Origin: Nocardiopsis endophytica
Lineage (GTDB): Bacteria; Actinomycetota; Actinomycetes; Streptosporangiales; Streptosporangiaceae
Direction of reading: 5' to 3'
Assembly: GCF_027706725.1 (NCBI RefSeq)
Contig: NZ_JAQFWQ010000001.1
Coordinates: 62,001-126,000 of the forward strand
DNA length: 64,000 nt
Every line of letters starts with the position of its first letter. Position 1 is the first letter of the stretch. Below the pieces are notes generated by a model. It saw nothing but the letters and a program-made list of their open reading frames with translations. It was not told the origin of the DNA and ran no database searches. Both the position numbers and the translations under genes were made by a program. Below, one piece after another: positions 1 to 7,509 of this stretch.

Positions 1-156
1 GTCGAGGAGGGCGGTTCGGCCGAGTCCGGGCGCTCCGGTGACGAGGAGGGCGGCGCCGCGCCCCTCGCGGGCGGCGGCGACCGCCGCGGCGATCGCGCCG
101 GTCTCCTGGGTGCGGCCGCGGAGGACGGACGGGTGGCGGGGGGATGGGGTGAGCAC
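1..156 (-). CDS. N-terminal fragment of a P-loop ATPase regulator (LuxR/AAA type), cut by window edge
   Basis: Only the first ~52 codons are inside the window. Read on the minus strand from a GTG at 156, the product begins VLTPSPRHPSVLRGRTQETG and runs into a Walker A-like loop, GAPGLGRTALLD. A short 'LxGRxxE' lead-in followed by a P-loop about 35 residues from the start is typical of large LuxR/MalT-type or other AAA ATPase regulators of actinomycetes. The C-terminal effector or HTH part lies outside, so the subfamily cannot be fixed. The start could lie a few codons further upstream. Confidence 0.6.
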   Translation of the reverse strand, partial: MLTPSPRHPSVLRGRTQETGAIAAAVAAAREGRGAALLVTGAPGLGRTALLD

Positions 157-178
157 GCGTGCACCGTACAGAGCGCGT

Positions 179-210
179 GGTCCCGCGCCCAGGGGGGTGG
201 GCGCGGGACC
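179..210 (-). terminator. Hairpin terminator of the cutinase gene
   Basis: A perfect 12-bp inverted repeat (arms GGTCCCGCGCCC / GGGCGCGGGACC, 8-nt G-rich loop) lies about 70 nt beyond the stop of the cutinase gene and just upstream of the next minus-strand gene. There is no T-run, as is common in GC-rich genomes. Confidence 0.55.
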
Positions 211-278
211 GGTGGATCCACGGATGTCCGCCCGGCCGCCCGCTCGCATTCCGGCTCAGGCGGACCTCACGCGGTTCC

Positions 279-1208
279 TCAGTTGTAGGGGCAGGTGGAC
301 CGGTAGTCGGAGATGTCGAGGCCGGTCCCCGGTGCCGGGCACAGGAACCGGTCGTAGCGCAGGTCGTCGTCGACGAAGCGCTTCAGCCAGGAGATGCTGT
401 ACTTGGCGATGGTGGTGTTGGAGAAGTTGGGCGCGAAGTGGGTCGCGTTGTTCAGCTCCAGGTACGCCTTGTCCAGGCCGCCCGGCATGTTCTCGTAGAA
501 CGGGATGGAGTGCGTGCGCACCGAGGCGACGGAGTCGTTCTCGGCGCCCACGACCAGCGTCGGCACCTGCAGGTCGAAGGTCTTCTGCGTGTGCCAGCCG
601 GTGAGCGGGATGGCGGCCTGCAGCGAGGGGTCGTCCTCGGCGGCCTTCAGCGTTCCCCCGCCGCCCATGGAGTGGCCCATGAGGGCCAGGCGGTCGGGGT
701 CGATGCGGTCGGCGACGTCGCTGTCCTCGACCAGGTAGTCCAGCGCGCGGTCCAACTGGCGCGCGCGGCTGTTCGGCTGGTCGTAGCGGGTCAGGGTGTC
801 GATGGTGAAGACCACGAAGCCCTGGGACGCGAGCCGGGGGCCGAGCCAGGAGATCGAGGACTGGCCCGCCGTGTAGCCGGGGGAGATGGCCACGGCGCCG
901 AACGTGCCCTCGCTGGTGTCGGTCGGGTAGTAGATGGTCCCGCCTCCGAACCCGGTGACGCTCAGCGAGGAGACGCGCTCCTCGTCGACGTCGAAGTAGC
1001 CGCGGGGGGCCTCGATCGAGTCCTCCGTCGGATCGGGGCCGCGCTCGTGGGGGTTCTGCTGCGCGGCGGGCTCGGCGGGGAGCGGGGCGGCGTGCGCCGA
1101 GGTGGCGACGGTGCCGCCGCCCAGGGCCAGGGCCGTGGCCGCCAGTAGGGTCCCGGCGGCGCGCGCCCAGCGCGCGCCGCCGGTGTGCGGGGTGGTTTCG
1201 ATGGACAC
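279..1208 (-). CDS. Secreted cutinase / polyester hydrolase (alpha/beta hydrolase)
   Basis: A 309-residue secreted serine hydrolase. The GTG start at 1208 follows a GGGAGA ribosome site, and a signal peptide (hydrophobic residues ~19-36, ending ATSAHA) precedes the mature enzyme. Catalytic residues are visible: Ser180 in GHSMGG, Asp225 in GAENDS, His257 in NATHFAP. Tyr112 (SPGYTA) and Met181 would form the oxyanion hole and Trp205 (LTGWH) sits where PET hydrolases have their aromatic clamp. Cys290 and Cys306 would make the C-terminal disulfide. Length, motif order and the STCPYN ending closely match Thermobifida cutinases (TfCut2 type), which cleave cutin, triglycerides and aromatic polyesters. 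Single gene with its own terminator. Activity on PET itself is inferred from the family only. Confidence 0.9.
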   Translation of the reverse strand: MSIETTPHTGGARWARAAGTLLAATALALGGGTVATSAHAAPLPAEPAAQQNPHERGPDPTEDSIEAPRGYFDVDEERVSSLSVTGFGGGTIYYPTDTSEGTFGAVAISPGYTAGQSSISWLGPRLASQGFVVFTIDTLTRYDQPNSRARQLDRALDYLVEDSDVADRIDPDRLALMGHSMGGGGTLKAAEDDPSLQAAIPLTGWHTQKTFDLQVPTLVVGAENDSVASVRTHSIPFYENMPGGLDKAYLELNNATHFAPNFSNTTIAKYSISWLKRFVDDDLRYDRFLCPAPGTGLDISDYRSTCPYN

Positions 1209-1414
1209 GGATCGTCTCCCAATCGTGGGGGGTGCTGGTTGACGATCCCGGCCGCTCCCAGGGAGCGGTGGGGGGCGTGCTCTCCGTGAGCGACCGGGGG
1301 AACACGAGTGTGCGTTGAAGCGGTGGTGCCGCACATCCGTTGAATCACCGGCCTTCGCCGACAGTGCCGTCCGTGCCATCCGTGGCGTCCGTGCCGCCGG
1401 TGCGGTCAGCGCGG

Positions 1415-3604
1415 TCAGTGGGAGACGCCGATCCTCCGGTGCAGGCGGCGCAGCGGGCGCGGCGCCCACCAGTTGGCGCGCCCCAGCAGGCGCATGGAGG
1501 CCGGCAGCAGCAGGGCGCGCACCAGCGTGGCGTCGACCAGGATGGCCAGGGCGAGCCCGGCCCCGAGCATCTGGAGCCACATCACCTCGGAGGTGGTGTA
1601 GGCCGCGAAGGACAGGGCGAGGATGGCCCCGGCGGCCGAGATCAGCGGGCCGCTGCGCTGGAGCCCCGCGGAGGTGGCGGCAGTGGTGTCGCCGGTGCGG
1701 TCGTACTCCTCCTTGATCCGGGCGAGCATGAACACCTCGTAGTCCATCGACAGCCCGTAGGCGATGCAGAACATCAGGATCGGGAAGCTCGGGTCCAGCG
1801 AGCCGGGCGGGGTGAAGCCCAGCGTGTCGGCGAGGCCGCCGTCCTGGAACCCCCAGACCAGCACACCGAACATGACCCCGAGCGAGAGCAGGTTGAGCAG
1901 GGTCGCCTTGGCGGGGATGAGCAGGCTCCCGGTGAGCAGGAACAGGAGGGTGAACCCGGTGGCCAGCACCAGGGCGAGCACGAGGGGAAGCCGGTCGGCC
2001 AGGGAGTCGCGGTAGTCCACGAGGTCGGCCGGGTAGCCGCCCACGTCGAACGCGTAGGCGGCGGGGGAGGACCGGACCTCCTGCACGAGCCCGAAGGGGT
2101 CGGTGTCGAGCCGCTCGGCGGTGGGGACGGCGGCGATGCGCGCGCGCTCGCCGTTGTCGTAGCGGGAGTGGTGATCGGAGAGGCCGTCGGGGCCCACGAC
2201 GCGCTCGCCGTCCGAGAAGGCGCCGCTCGGCGTCTCCACACGGGCGATCCCGTCGATGTCCGAGAGTGCGGAGGCGTGCGCGTCGAGTTCGGCGTCGGAG
2301 GGGCGTGCGCCCTGCGGAAGGATGTGCAGCGTGTCGGCCGCCTCCGCGGTGAACCCCTGCGAGATCTGCTCCTGGGCCTGGCGGGACGGGGCGTCCTCGG
2401 GCAGCGCGCGCTCGTCGGGCAGACCCAGCCGCAGCCCCGTGGCGGGCGCGGCGAGGACCAGGAGCAGCACGAGCACCGCGCCGCCCGTGGCGACCGGCCG
2501 CCGCATGGCCCGCTCCGCTGTGCGCCCCCAGAATCCGCCGGTGGCCGTTGGGCCGCCGCGCCGCCCGAAGCGGCGGGAGGCGCGCGTGCCCATCAGCGCG
2601 AGGAAGGCGGGGAGGAACACGACCGACGCGGTGGTGCCCGCGGCGACGACGGCCATGCCCGCGTAGGCGAACGACCGCAGGAAGTCGAAGGGGAGCGCCA
2701 GGAGGACGGCCATGGAGGCGGCGACCGTCAGCCCGCTGAAGACGACGGTGCGCCCCGCGGTGGCCGTCGTCGTCTCCACCGCGTCCGGCACCGCGCGTCC
2801 CGCCGCGAGCTCCTCGCGGAACCGGTTGATGAGGAACAGGCAGTAGTCGACGCCCAGCGCCAGCCCCATGACCAGGGTGATGTTGAGGGCGAAGGTCGAC
2901 AGTTCGGTGGCCAGGGCGACCGGGAGCAGCAGGGCGAGCGTGCCCGCCATGGTGAACACGCCGGCCGCCAGCGGGGCGGCGGCCAGCGCCGCGTTCCGCA
3001 GGACGAGCAGGAGCAGCAGGAACACGGCCGGGAAGATGACGGCCTCGGCGCGGGCGAAGTCGGACGCGGCCTGGGTGCTCGCGTCCAGGAAGACCGCCTC
3101 GCCGCCCCCGACCCGCGAGGTGTAGGCGTCGGTGTCGCGGGTGAACTCCTCCAGGAACCCCGGCAGCACCTCGCGCCGCACGTGGTCGGCGTCGCCCGGC
3201 GCGCTCGCCAGGATGAGCGCCTGCGCCCCGTCCTCGCTGCGCAGGGTGGGGGCGCGGTCGCGGGTCCAGTACGAGGTGGCGTCCTGGACGCCGTCGTAGG
3301 CGGCGATCCGCTCGGTCAGGCGCTCGCCGGCCGCGGCGGCCCCGGGCGCGTCGACGTCCCCGCCCTTGGCGGTGACGACCACGGTGATGTTGGTGCGGCC
3401 GGTGCCGAAGTCCTCGGTGAGCGCGGCGGCGACCCGGTCGGACTCCGAGCCGGGCGCCTCGAAGCGGGAGAGCACCAGGGAGGAGGCGGTGGGCGCGGCC
3501 GCGGCGGCGAGCGCGGCGAACAGCAGCAGGCCGCAGAGCAGGACCGTCCGGGGGCGGCGGGCGCAGAGGCGGCCGAGCCGGGCGAGGCGCTGGGTGAGGG
3601 ACAC
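1415..3604 (-). CDS. MMPL/RND-family membrane transporter
   Basis: A 729-residue inner-membrane exporter starting at a GTG (VSLTQRLARLG). A first transmembrane helix near residues 20-40 is followed by a large extracytoplasmic domain, then a helix bundle with GLALGVDYCLFLINR. The second half repeats this plan and contains IAYGLSMDYEVFMLARIKEEY, the signature of MMPL domains. This gives two MMPL repeats and about 12 membrane helices. Family members export lipids or drugs using the proton gradient. It is divergent from a TetR gene with a perfect palindrome between them, so it is probably the repressed target. The open frame continues upstream of this start, but that part overlaps the TetR gene and is not credible. 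Confidence 0.88.
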   Translation of the reverse strand: MSLTQRLARLGRLCARRPRTVLLCGLLLFAALAAAAAPTASSLVLSRFEAPGSESDRVAAALTEDFGTGRTNITVVVTAKGGDVDAPGAAAAGERLTERIAAYDGVQDATSYWTRDRAPTLRSEDGAQALILASAPGDADHVRREVLPGFLEEFTRDTDAYTSRVGGGEAVFLDASTQAASDFARAEAVIFPAVFLLLLLVLRNAALAAAPLAAGVFTMAGTLALLLPVALATELSTFALNITLVMGLALGVDYCLFLINRFREELAAGRAVPDAVETTTATAGRTVVFSGLTVAASMAVLLALPFDFLRSFAYAGMAVVAAGTTASVVFLPAFLALMGTRASRRFGRRGGPTATGGFWGRTAERAMRRPVATGGAVLVLLLVLAAPATGLRLGLPDERALPEDAPSRQAQEQISQGFTAEAADTLHILPQGARPSDAELDAHASALSDIDGIARVETPSGAFSDGERVVGPDGLSDHHSRYDNGERARIAAVPTAERLDTDPFGLVQEVRSSPAAYAFDVGGYPADLVDYRDSLADRLPLVLALVLATGFTLLFLLTGSLLIPAKATLLNLLSLGVMFGVLVWGFQDGGLADTLGFTPPGSLDPSFPILMFCIAYGLSMDYEVFMLARIKEEYDRTGDTTAATSAGLQRSGPLISAAGAILALSFAAYTTSEVMWLQMLGAGLALAILVDATLVRALLLPASMRLLGRANWWAPRPLRRLHRRIGVSH

Positions 3605-3666
3605 GGGAGCCGTCCTCGGGGGGTGAAGGCGATAGATTGCTCGTGTTTTCAGTGGCCGCTTCAAAA

Positions 3667-3684
3667 TACGAGCGATCGCTCGTA
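3667..3684. promoter_or_regulatory. Perfect 18-bp palindromic operator (TetR site)
   Basis: TACGAGCGATCGCTCGTA is an exact palindrome in the 108-nt gap between the divergent MMPL transporter and TetR genes. Size, symmetry and place fit a TetR-dimer operator controlling both genes. The local sequence is much more AT-rich than its surroundings, as expected for two back-to-back promoters. Confidence 0.75.
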
Positions 3685-3712
3685 AAAGCAATGCCGGATG
3701 CGAGGAGGGCGT

Positions 3713-4387
3713 GTGTCCGAGGACGGTGTGCAGGAGGGGGCGCAGGAGGGGGCACGGGAAGGTGCGCAGGGCAGGCGCGGGGGGCGCCGCCAGGAGCGCG
3801 GGCGCCGCCGGATGGAGCAGATCCTCGACGCCGCCGAGGAGGTGGTCGCCGAGCAGGGCTTCGAGGACACGACCACCAACGCCATCGCCGCGCGCGCCGG
3901 TGTGTCGCCGGGGTCGCTCTACCAGTTCTTCCGCAACAAGGAGGAGGTGCTGGACGGGCTCGTCGAGCGCTACACCGCCACCTCGCGGGAGTTCTGGAGC
4001 ACCCGGCTGTCCGACGGGACGGCCCGCATGAGCGCCGAAGAGCTCGTCCGCAGCGTGCTGACCGGGGTGTCCGAGTTCAAGACGCGCCGCCCCGCCTTCT
4101 GGGTCCTGTTCCACGGGTCGGCCGCCTCGCCGCGCCTGGAGCGGGTGGCCTCCTCGATCCGCGCCGACATCGGGCGGCGGCTCACGGAGGTCTTCCTCCT
4201 GCGCGCCCCCGGCGCCGACCCGGCGCGCATGGAGCTGCTGGCCGCGATGTGCATCGCGACCGTGCAGGGGGTCTTCCCGATGGTCATGGAGGCCGGGGAG
4301 GAGCGGCGCGCCGAGATCGTCGTCGAGCTCACCCGGATGCTCGCGGGCTACCTCGGCCCGGAGATCGGCGCGGAGCCCCCCGCCTGA
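3713..4387 (+). CDS. TetR/AcrR-family transcriptional repressor
   Basis: About 224 residues from the GTG at 3713, which has GAGGAGG six bases upstream; an ATG at 3698 in the same frame lacks a ribosome site. The N-terminus is a Gly/Arg/Glu-rich tail of about 30 residues. A canonical TetR HTH follows (TTNAIAARAGVSPGSLYQFF, then KEEVL), with a helical ligand-binding C-terminal domain. It sits divergent to the MMPL exporter with an 18-bp palindrome between them, so it most likely represses the exporter and itself and responds to an exported compound. Its last 40 nt overlap the tail of the convergent penicillin-acylase gene. Confidence 0.88.
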   Translation: MSEDGVQEGAQEGAREGAQGRRGGRRQERGRRRMEQILDAAEEVVAEQGFEDTTTNAIAARAGVSPGSLYQFFRNKEEVLDGLVERYTATSREFWSTRLSDGTARMSAEELVRSVLTGVSEFKTRRPAFWVLFHGSAASPRLERVASSIRADIGRRLTEVFLLRAPGADPARMELLAAMCIATVQGVFPMVMEAGEERRAEIVVELTRMLAGYLGPEIGAEPPA

Positions 4388-6720
4388 CCCCCGGGCGCGG
4401 GCACCAGCCGGATGGTCGCGGCCGTGTTCGCCGCGACGGCCTCCCGCGAGTAGACGAGCGGGAAGTAGTCGCCCCTGCGCCAGAGCGGCAGCAGGTCGTC
4501 GTAGTGCTCCGACGCCGGGTCACCGGACTGGCCGGGCGCGCTCGCGGCGAACGAGCGGTCCCAGGCCCCGACGTCGACCACCATCCGGAAGGAGGCTCCG
4601 GCGGCCTGGCCGAAGTCCTCGGGCCGGTAGGAGGACACGTCGACGGTGTCCCACGCGCCGCCCCGGGGGAGCGGGCCGATGTGCTCCCCGGCGGGGTGCT
4701 CGAACAGGGTCCACTGCAGGTCGCCCCAGCGCCACAGGGACGGGTCGCCGCCGAGCCGGTAGGAGGCCTCCCCGTAGGCGTCGGTGAGGGTGGAGACGAG
4801 CAGCTCCTCGCGCTCGCCGGGGTCGAGCGCCCGCACCCCGCCCACCAGGGTCTGTGTGGTGGTCGGGCCGACGAGCGTGTGGGCCCGCCCGGGGACGCGG
4901 CCGTCATAGAAGGCGGGTGCGAGGTGCCGGGTCAGCCAGGTCTCGAAGAGCGCGGCCCCCGCCGAGTCCTCGGCCGCCGTCCGGTCCCAGGAGCGCAGGA
5001 GCTCCAGCGCGGCCCGGGTGTCCCCGGTCCGGCCGGCGGGGTCGGGGAGCATCGGGACCAGTTCGTCGGCGGGCGGGCTGGACCGGTCGTTCTGCAGGGC
5101 CATCGCGTCCCCGGTGCCGAAGCGGGCGTCGGCCGCGAGCACGTCGGTGATGCGCCGGTACCGGTAGGGGGACGGCCACTCGTAGCCGACGGGGCCGGGC
5201 AGCCGCGGTGCCGGGGTGTACTCGTTGGCGGCGGCGACGAACCCCTGGGGCGGATCGGCCTCCCAGGGCAGCAGCGCCCCTTCGGCCAGGCCCGACCACT
5301 CGTAGCGGCCGTCGCCGGGGACGGGGAGCAGCCCGTCGTGGTCGGGGCGGAGGGGGACCGCCCCGCCGGACACCCGGGCGACCGTTCCGGAGGCGTCCGC
5401 GTAGACGAAGGTCAGCGGCGGTCCGCCCCACGACCCGGCGGCCTTGCGGAAGGACGGCAGGTCCCCGGCGCGCATCAGTCCGAGCGCGCCGAAGTAGGCG
5501 GCGGTCCCGGGCGCGCTCCAGGTGGTGCGCACCGCATAGGCGGTGCCTGCGCCCTCGTCCCGCAGCACGACCGGGCCGTGCCGGGTGAACAGCAGCTCGG
5601 TGTCGACGGGGTCGGCGCCCCGGACCGGGATGCGCTCGCGCACGGCGGTCATGCGCTCCCAGCCCCCGTCGTAGCGGTACAGCATCGGGTCGTCGGGGTG
5701 CAGCCGGTAGGTGTACAGGTCCTCCTGGTCGGCCGACATGTAGGTGAGGCCGAACGCCGCCGTCCCGTTGTGCCCCAGGGCCAGCCCCGGCATCGACGGC
5801 TCGCCCGCCCCGATCACGTCGGTTCCCGGCGCCGACAGGTGCGCCATGTACCGCAGCGACGGGGAGGTGAGGGCCCGGTGCGGGTCGGCGGCCAGGACGG
5901 GGCGCCCCGTCTCGGTGCGCGACGGGGCGACGGCCCAGGCGTTGCTGCCCTCGGAGGCCCACGGCGCCCCAGGGGCTGGAGGAGGGGGCGCGGTGGTCGG
6001 CCCCTGGACGGCGAGTGCGTAGGCCTTCAGGACATCGGGTGGCAGCGCACAAGGGTCGAACCCGTCGGGAACCTGGGGTGTGTGGGCGGGCTGGAGGCGT
6101 ATCCGCGCCTGGTCGGCCGCGGTGTCGGCGGCGCAGGCGACCCGCGCGCGCTGCACTTCGCTGAACAGGTTGCCCGTGAGGGCGTTCGTCCTGATCCGCA
6201 CCACGTCCTCGGGGTCCCAGCGCTCGGGGCGGTAGCCGAGCCGCTGGAACTCCTCGGGGAGGTGGGCGGGGTTGTCCTCCAGCCAGTCGATGTAGGCGTT
6301 GACGCCGTCGGTGAACCGCTCCGCGACGCGTCTCGCGCGCGGCCCGTACGCCGCCCACTCCTCCTCCATCGGACCCCGGTAGAGGAAGAGCCGGGCGGCG
6401 CGGTCGCGTTCGGCGTACGCGGGGCCGAAGGCCTCGGCCATCAGGCCCAGGCCGCGGCGCCGGAACAGGTCGATCTGGAAGAGCCGGTCCCGCGCGGCGT
6501 TGAGGCCCTGGGCGAAGTACAGGTCGTCGTCGTTGCGGGCGTAGATGTGCGGCACACCCCAGCTGTCGACCCGGATCTCCACCGCGTCTGCGAGCCCTTC
6601 GACCGCGTACTCGGCGGGCTCCGGCCGCGGGAGCGCGCGCGGGTCGGCCGCCGGGGCGAGCACCAGCGCGAACGCGGCCAGCACCGCTGCGGCGGGGCGG
6701 AGGCGGCTGCGGCGGAGCAT
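4348..6720 (-). CDS. Secreted penicillin-acylase-family (Ntn) amidase
   Basis: A 790-residue protein from the ATG at 6720 (MLRRSRLRPAAAVLAAF...) with an N-terminal signal peptide. The alpha-subunit region (DSWGVPHIYARNDDDLYFAQG) is followed by a Pro-rich spacer and the autocleavage site ASEGSNAWAVAPSRT. Ser259 would become the N-terminal catalytic nucleophile of the beta subunit. This matches the penicillin acylase/AHL acylase group of Ntn hydrolases, which hydrolyse side-chain amides of beta-lactams, N-acyl-homoserine lactones or lipopeptides; the substrate cannot be told from sequence. It lies just downstream of the lasso-peptide genes on the same strand but is separated by a long hairpin. 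Its 3' end overlaps the convergent TetR gene by 40 nt. Confidence 0.87.
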   Translation of the reverse strand: MLRRSRLRPAAAVLAAFALVLAPAADPRALPRPEPAEYAVEGLADAVEIRVDSWGVPHIYARNDDDLYFAQGLNAARDRLFQIDLFRRRGLGLMAEAFGPAYAERDRAARLFLYRGPMEEEWAAYGPRARRVAERFTDGVNAYIDWLEDNPAHLPEEFQRLGYRPERWDPEDVVRIRTNALTGNLFSEVQRARVACAADTAADQARIRLQPAHTPQVPDGFDPCALPPDVLKAYALAVQGPTTAPPPPAPGAPWASEGSNAWAVAPSRTETGRPVLAADPHRALTSPSLRYMAHLSAPGTDVIGAGEPSMPGLALGHNGTAAFGLTYMSADQEDLYTYRLHPDDPMLYRYDGGWERMTAVRERIPVRGADPVDTELLFTRHGPVVLRDEGAGTAYAVRTTWSAPGTAAYFGALGLMRAGDLPSFRKAAGSWGGPPLTFVYADASGTVARVSGGAVPLRPDHDGLLPVPGDGRYEWSGLAEGALLPWEADPPQGFVAAANEYTPAPRLPGPVGYEWPSPYRYRRITDVLAADARFGTGDAMALQNDRSSPPADELVPMLPDPAGRTGDTRAALELLRSWDRTAAEDSAGAALFETWLTRHLAPAFYDGRVPGRAHTLVGPTTTQTLVGGVRALDPGEREELLVSTLTDAYGEASYRLGGDPSLWRWGDLQWTLFEHPAGEHIGPLPRGGAWDTVDVSSYRPEDFGQAAGASFRMVVDVGAWDRSFAASAPGQSGDPASEHYDDLLPLWRRGDYFPLVYSREAVAANTAATIRLVPAPGGQAGGSAPISGPR

Positions 6721-6770
6721 CCCGGGAACCCTATGCCACCGCCGTTCCGGGACACCGTGCACGGCGCCGC

Positions 6771-6844
6771 CCCCTCGTTGATCTCGGGAGAAGCGACGTA
6801 AAAACCGTGCTTGTAGGGTCCTTTTTCCCGAGATCAACGAGGGG
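6771..6844 (-). terminator. Long hairpin between lasso B2 and the acylase gene
   Basis: A perfect 19-bp inverted repeat (arm CCCCTCGTTGATCTCGGGA at 6771-6789, complement at 6826-6844) with a 36-nt AT-richer loop begins 4 nt after the B2 stop codon. It would end lasso-operon transcription or protect the transcript end, and partly insulate the downstream acylase. Its core TTGATCTCG resembles the hairpin at 10263-10326. Confidence 0.6.
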
Positions 6845-6847
6845 TGG

Positions 6848-7252
6848 TCAGACCCGCATCAGTGGCATGTAGGTGCCGGGCGGCGCGGGCTCCCCGACGG
6901 GGACCCCCTCGGCCTCGACCCAGGCGTGCGCGCTGAAGGGCTCGGTCCGCACGCCGGTGCACCAGGTGGGCTGGGCGCCGTGCAGCCGACACAGGAGCAC
7001 CGTGGCCAGCGAACGCGGCAGGCACCCCTCTCCCGCGCACAGCGCGCTGACCGCGACGACCGTGTCCCGTGCCCGCTGCGCCTCGGCGACGGTCGCGGGG
7101 CGGGCCCGCCGCTGCAGCAGGGTCAGCAGGCGCCGGATGCGCCGGGGCGGTCTGCGCGCCAGCAGCAGTGCGGCCAGGACCGCCGCGCGCCCGGCCAGCC
7201 GCCGTGCCAGCGGGGGCCGCGCCCGCCCCGGCATCGCCATGGGGATGCTCAC
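6848..7252 (-). CDS. Lasso peptide leader peptidase (B2, transglutaminase-like)
   Basis: A 134-residue lasso B2 cysteine protease, which removes the leader peptide before ring closure. The catalytic Cys77 lies in GEGCLPRSLA and His109 in FSAHAWVE, the hallmark pair of this family. No Asp follows at the usual third position of the triad; only Glu113, Glu115 and Glu120 are nearby. The ATG start overlaps the B1 stop (ATGA), showing translational coupling. It is the last gene of the lasso operon and is followed at once by a hairpin. Confidence 0.9.
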   Translation of the reverse strand: MSIPMAMPGRARPPLARRLAGRAAVLAALLLARRPPRRIRRLLTLLQRRARPATVAEAQRARDTVVAVSALCAGEGCLPRSLATVLLCRLHGAQPTWCTGVRTEPFSAHAWVEAEGVPVGEPAPPGTYMPLMRV

Positions 7253-7509
7253 CGCGCCACCAGCCCCGCGCCTTCGAGAGCGGCGATCAGGCCGTCCACA
7301 TCCGCCGCCGCGCGCTCCTGGCTGAGGGCGTACCGCTCGGCGAGGCGCCGTGCGGTCTCCTCGGCGTCGCTGCCGCCGAGGAGCATCCGGGTGATCTCCG
7401 CCCCGCTGCCGTTCAGGTGGAAGTAGCGGCCGCTCCGCTCGTCGAGCAGCACCATGCCGTCCCCCGTGGGGGTGGTCGAGACGTCGGGACGTAGTTCCAG
7501 TGCGGTCAT
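7249..7509 (-). CDS. Lasso peptide RRE protein (B1, PqqD-like)
   Basis: An 86-residue PqqD-fold protein starting at the ATG at 7509 (MTALELRPDVSTTPTGDGMV). The sequence LLDERSGRYFHLNGSGAEITRMLLGG and the helical second half (RRLAERYALSQERAAADVDG) match the stand-alone RiPP recognition element of actinomycete lasso clusters. Such proteins bind the precursor leader, here the conserved YTAPAL segment, and deliver it to B2. It overlaps the synthetase gene upstream and B2 downstream by 4 nt each, so C-B1-B2 form one coupled unit. Confidence 0.9.
   Translation of the reverse strand: MTALELRPDVSTTPTGDGMVLLDERSGRYFHLNGSGAEITRMLLGGSDAEETARRLAERYALSQERAAADVDGLIAALEGAGLVAR

Noticed and set aside
279-3755. 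Very long minus-strand frame (over 1100 codons) joining the cutinase to sequence across the MMPL gene
   Set aside because: The upstream part is Arg/Pro/Gly-rich shadow translation of the MMPL gene; the cutinase has its own ribosome site and signal peptide at 1208.
3605-4114. N-terminal extension of the MMPL transporter by about 170 residues
   Set aside because: It would overlap the TetR gene and the operator; the GTG at 3604 gives the normal N-terminus.
4348-6720. Penicillin-acylase-family enzyme as lasso isopeptidase
   Set aside because: Known lasso isopeptidases are serine peptidases of the prolyl-oligopeptidase type; this is an Ntn hydrolase and is separated from the cluster by a hairpin.
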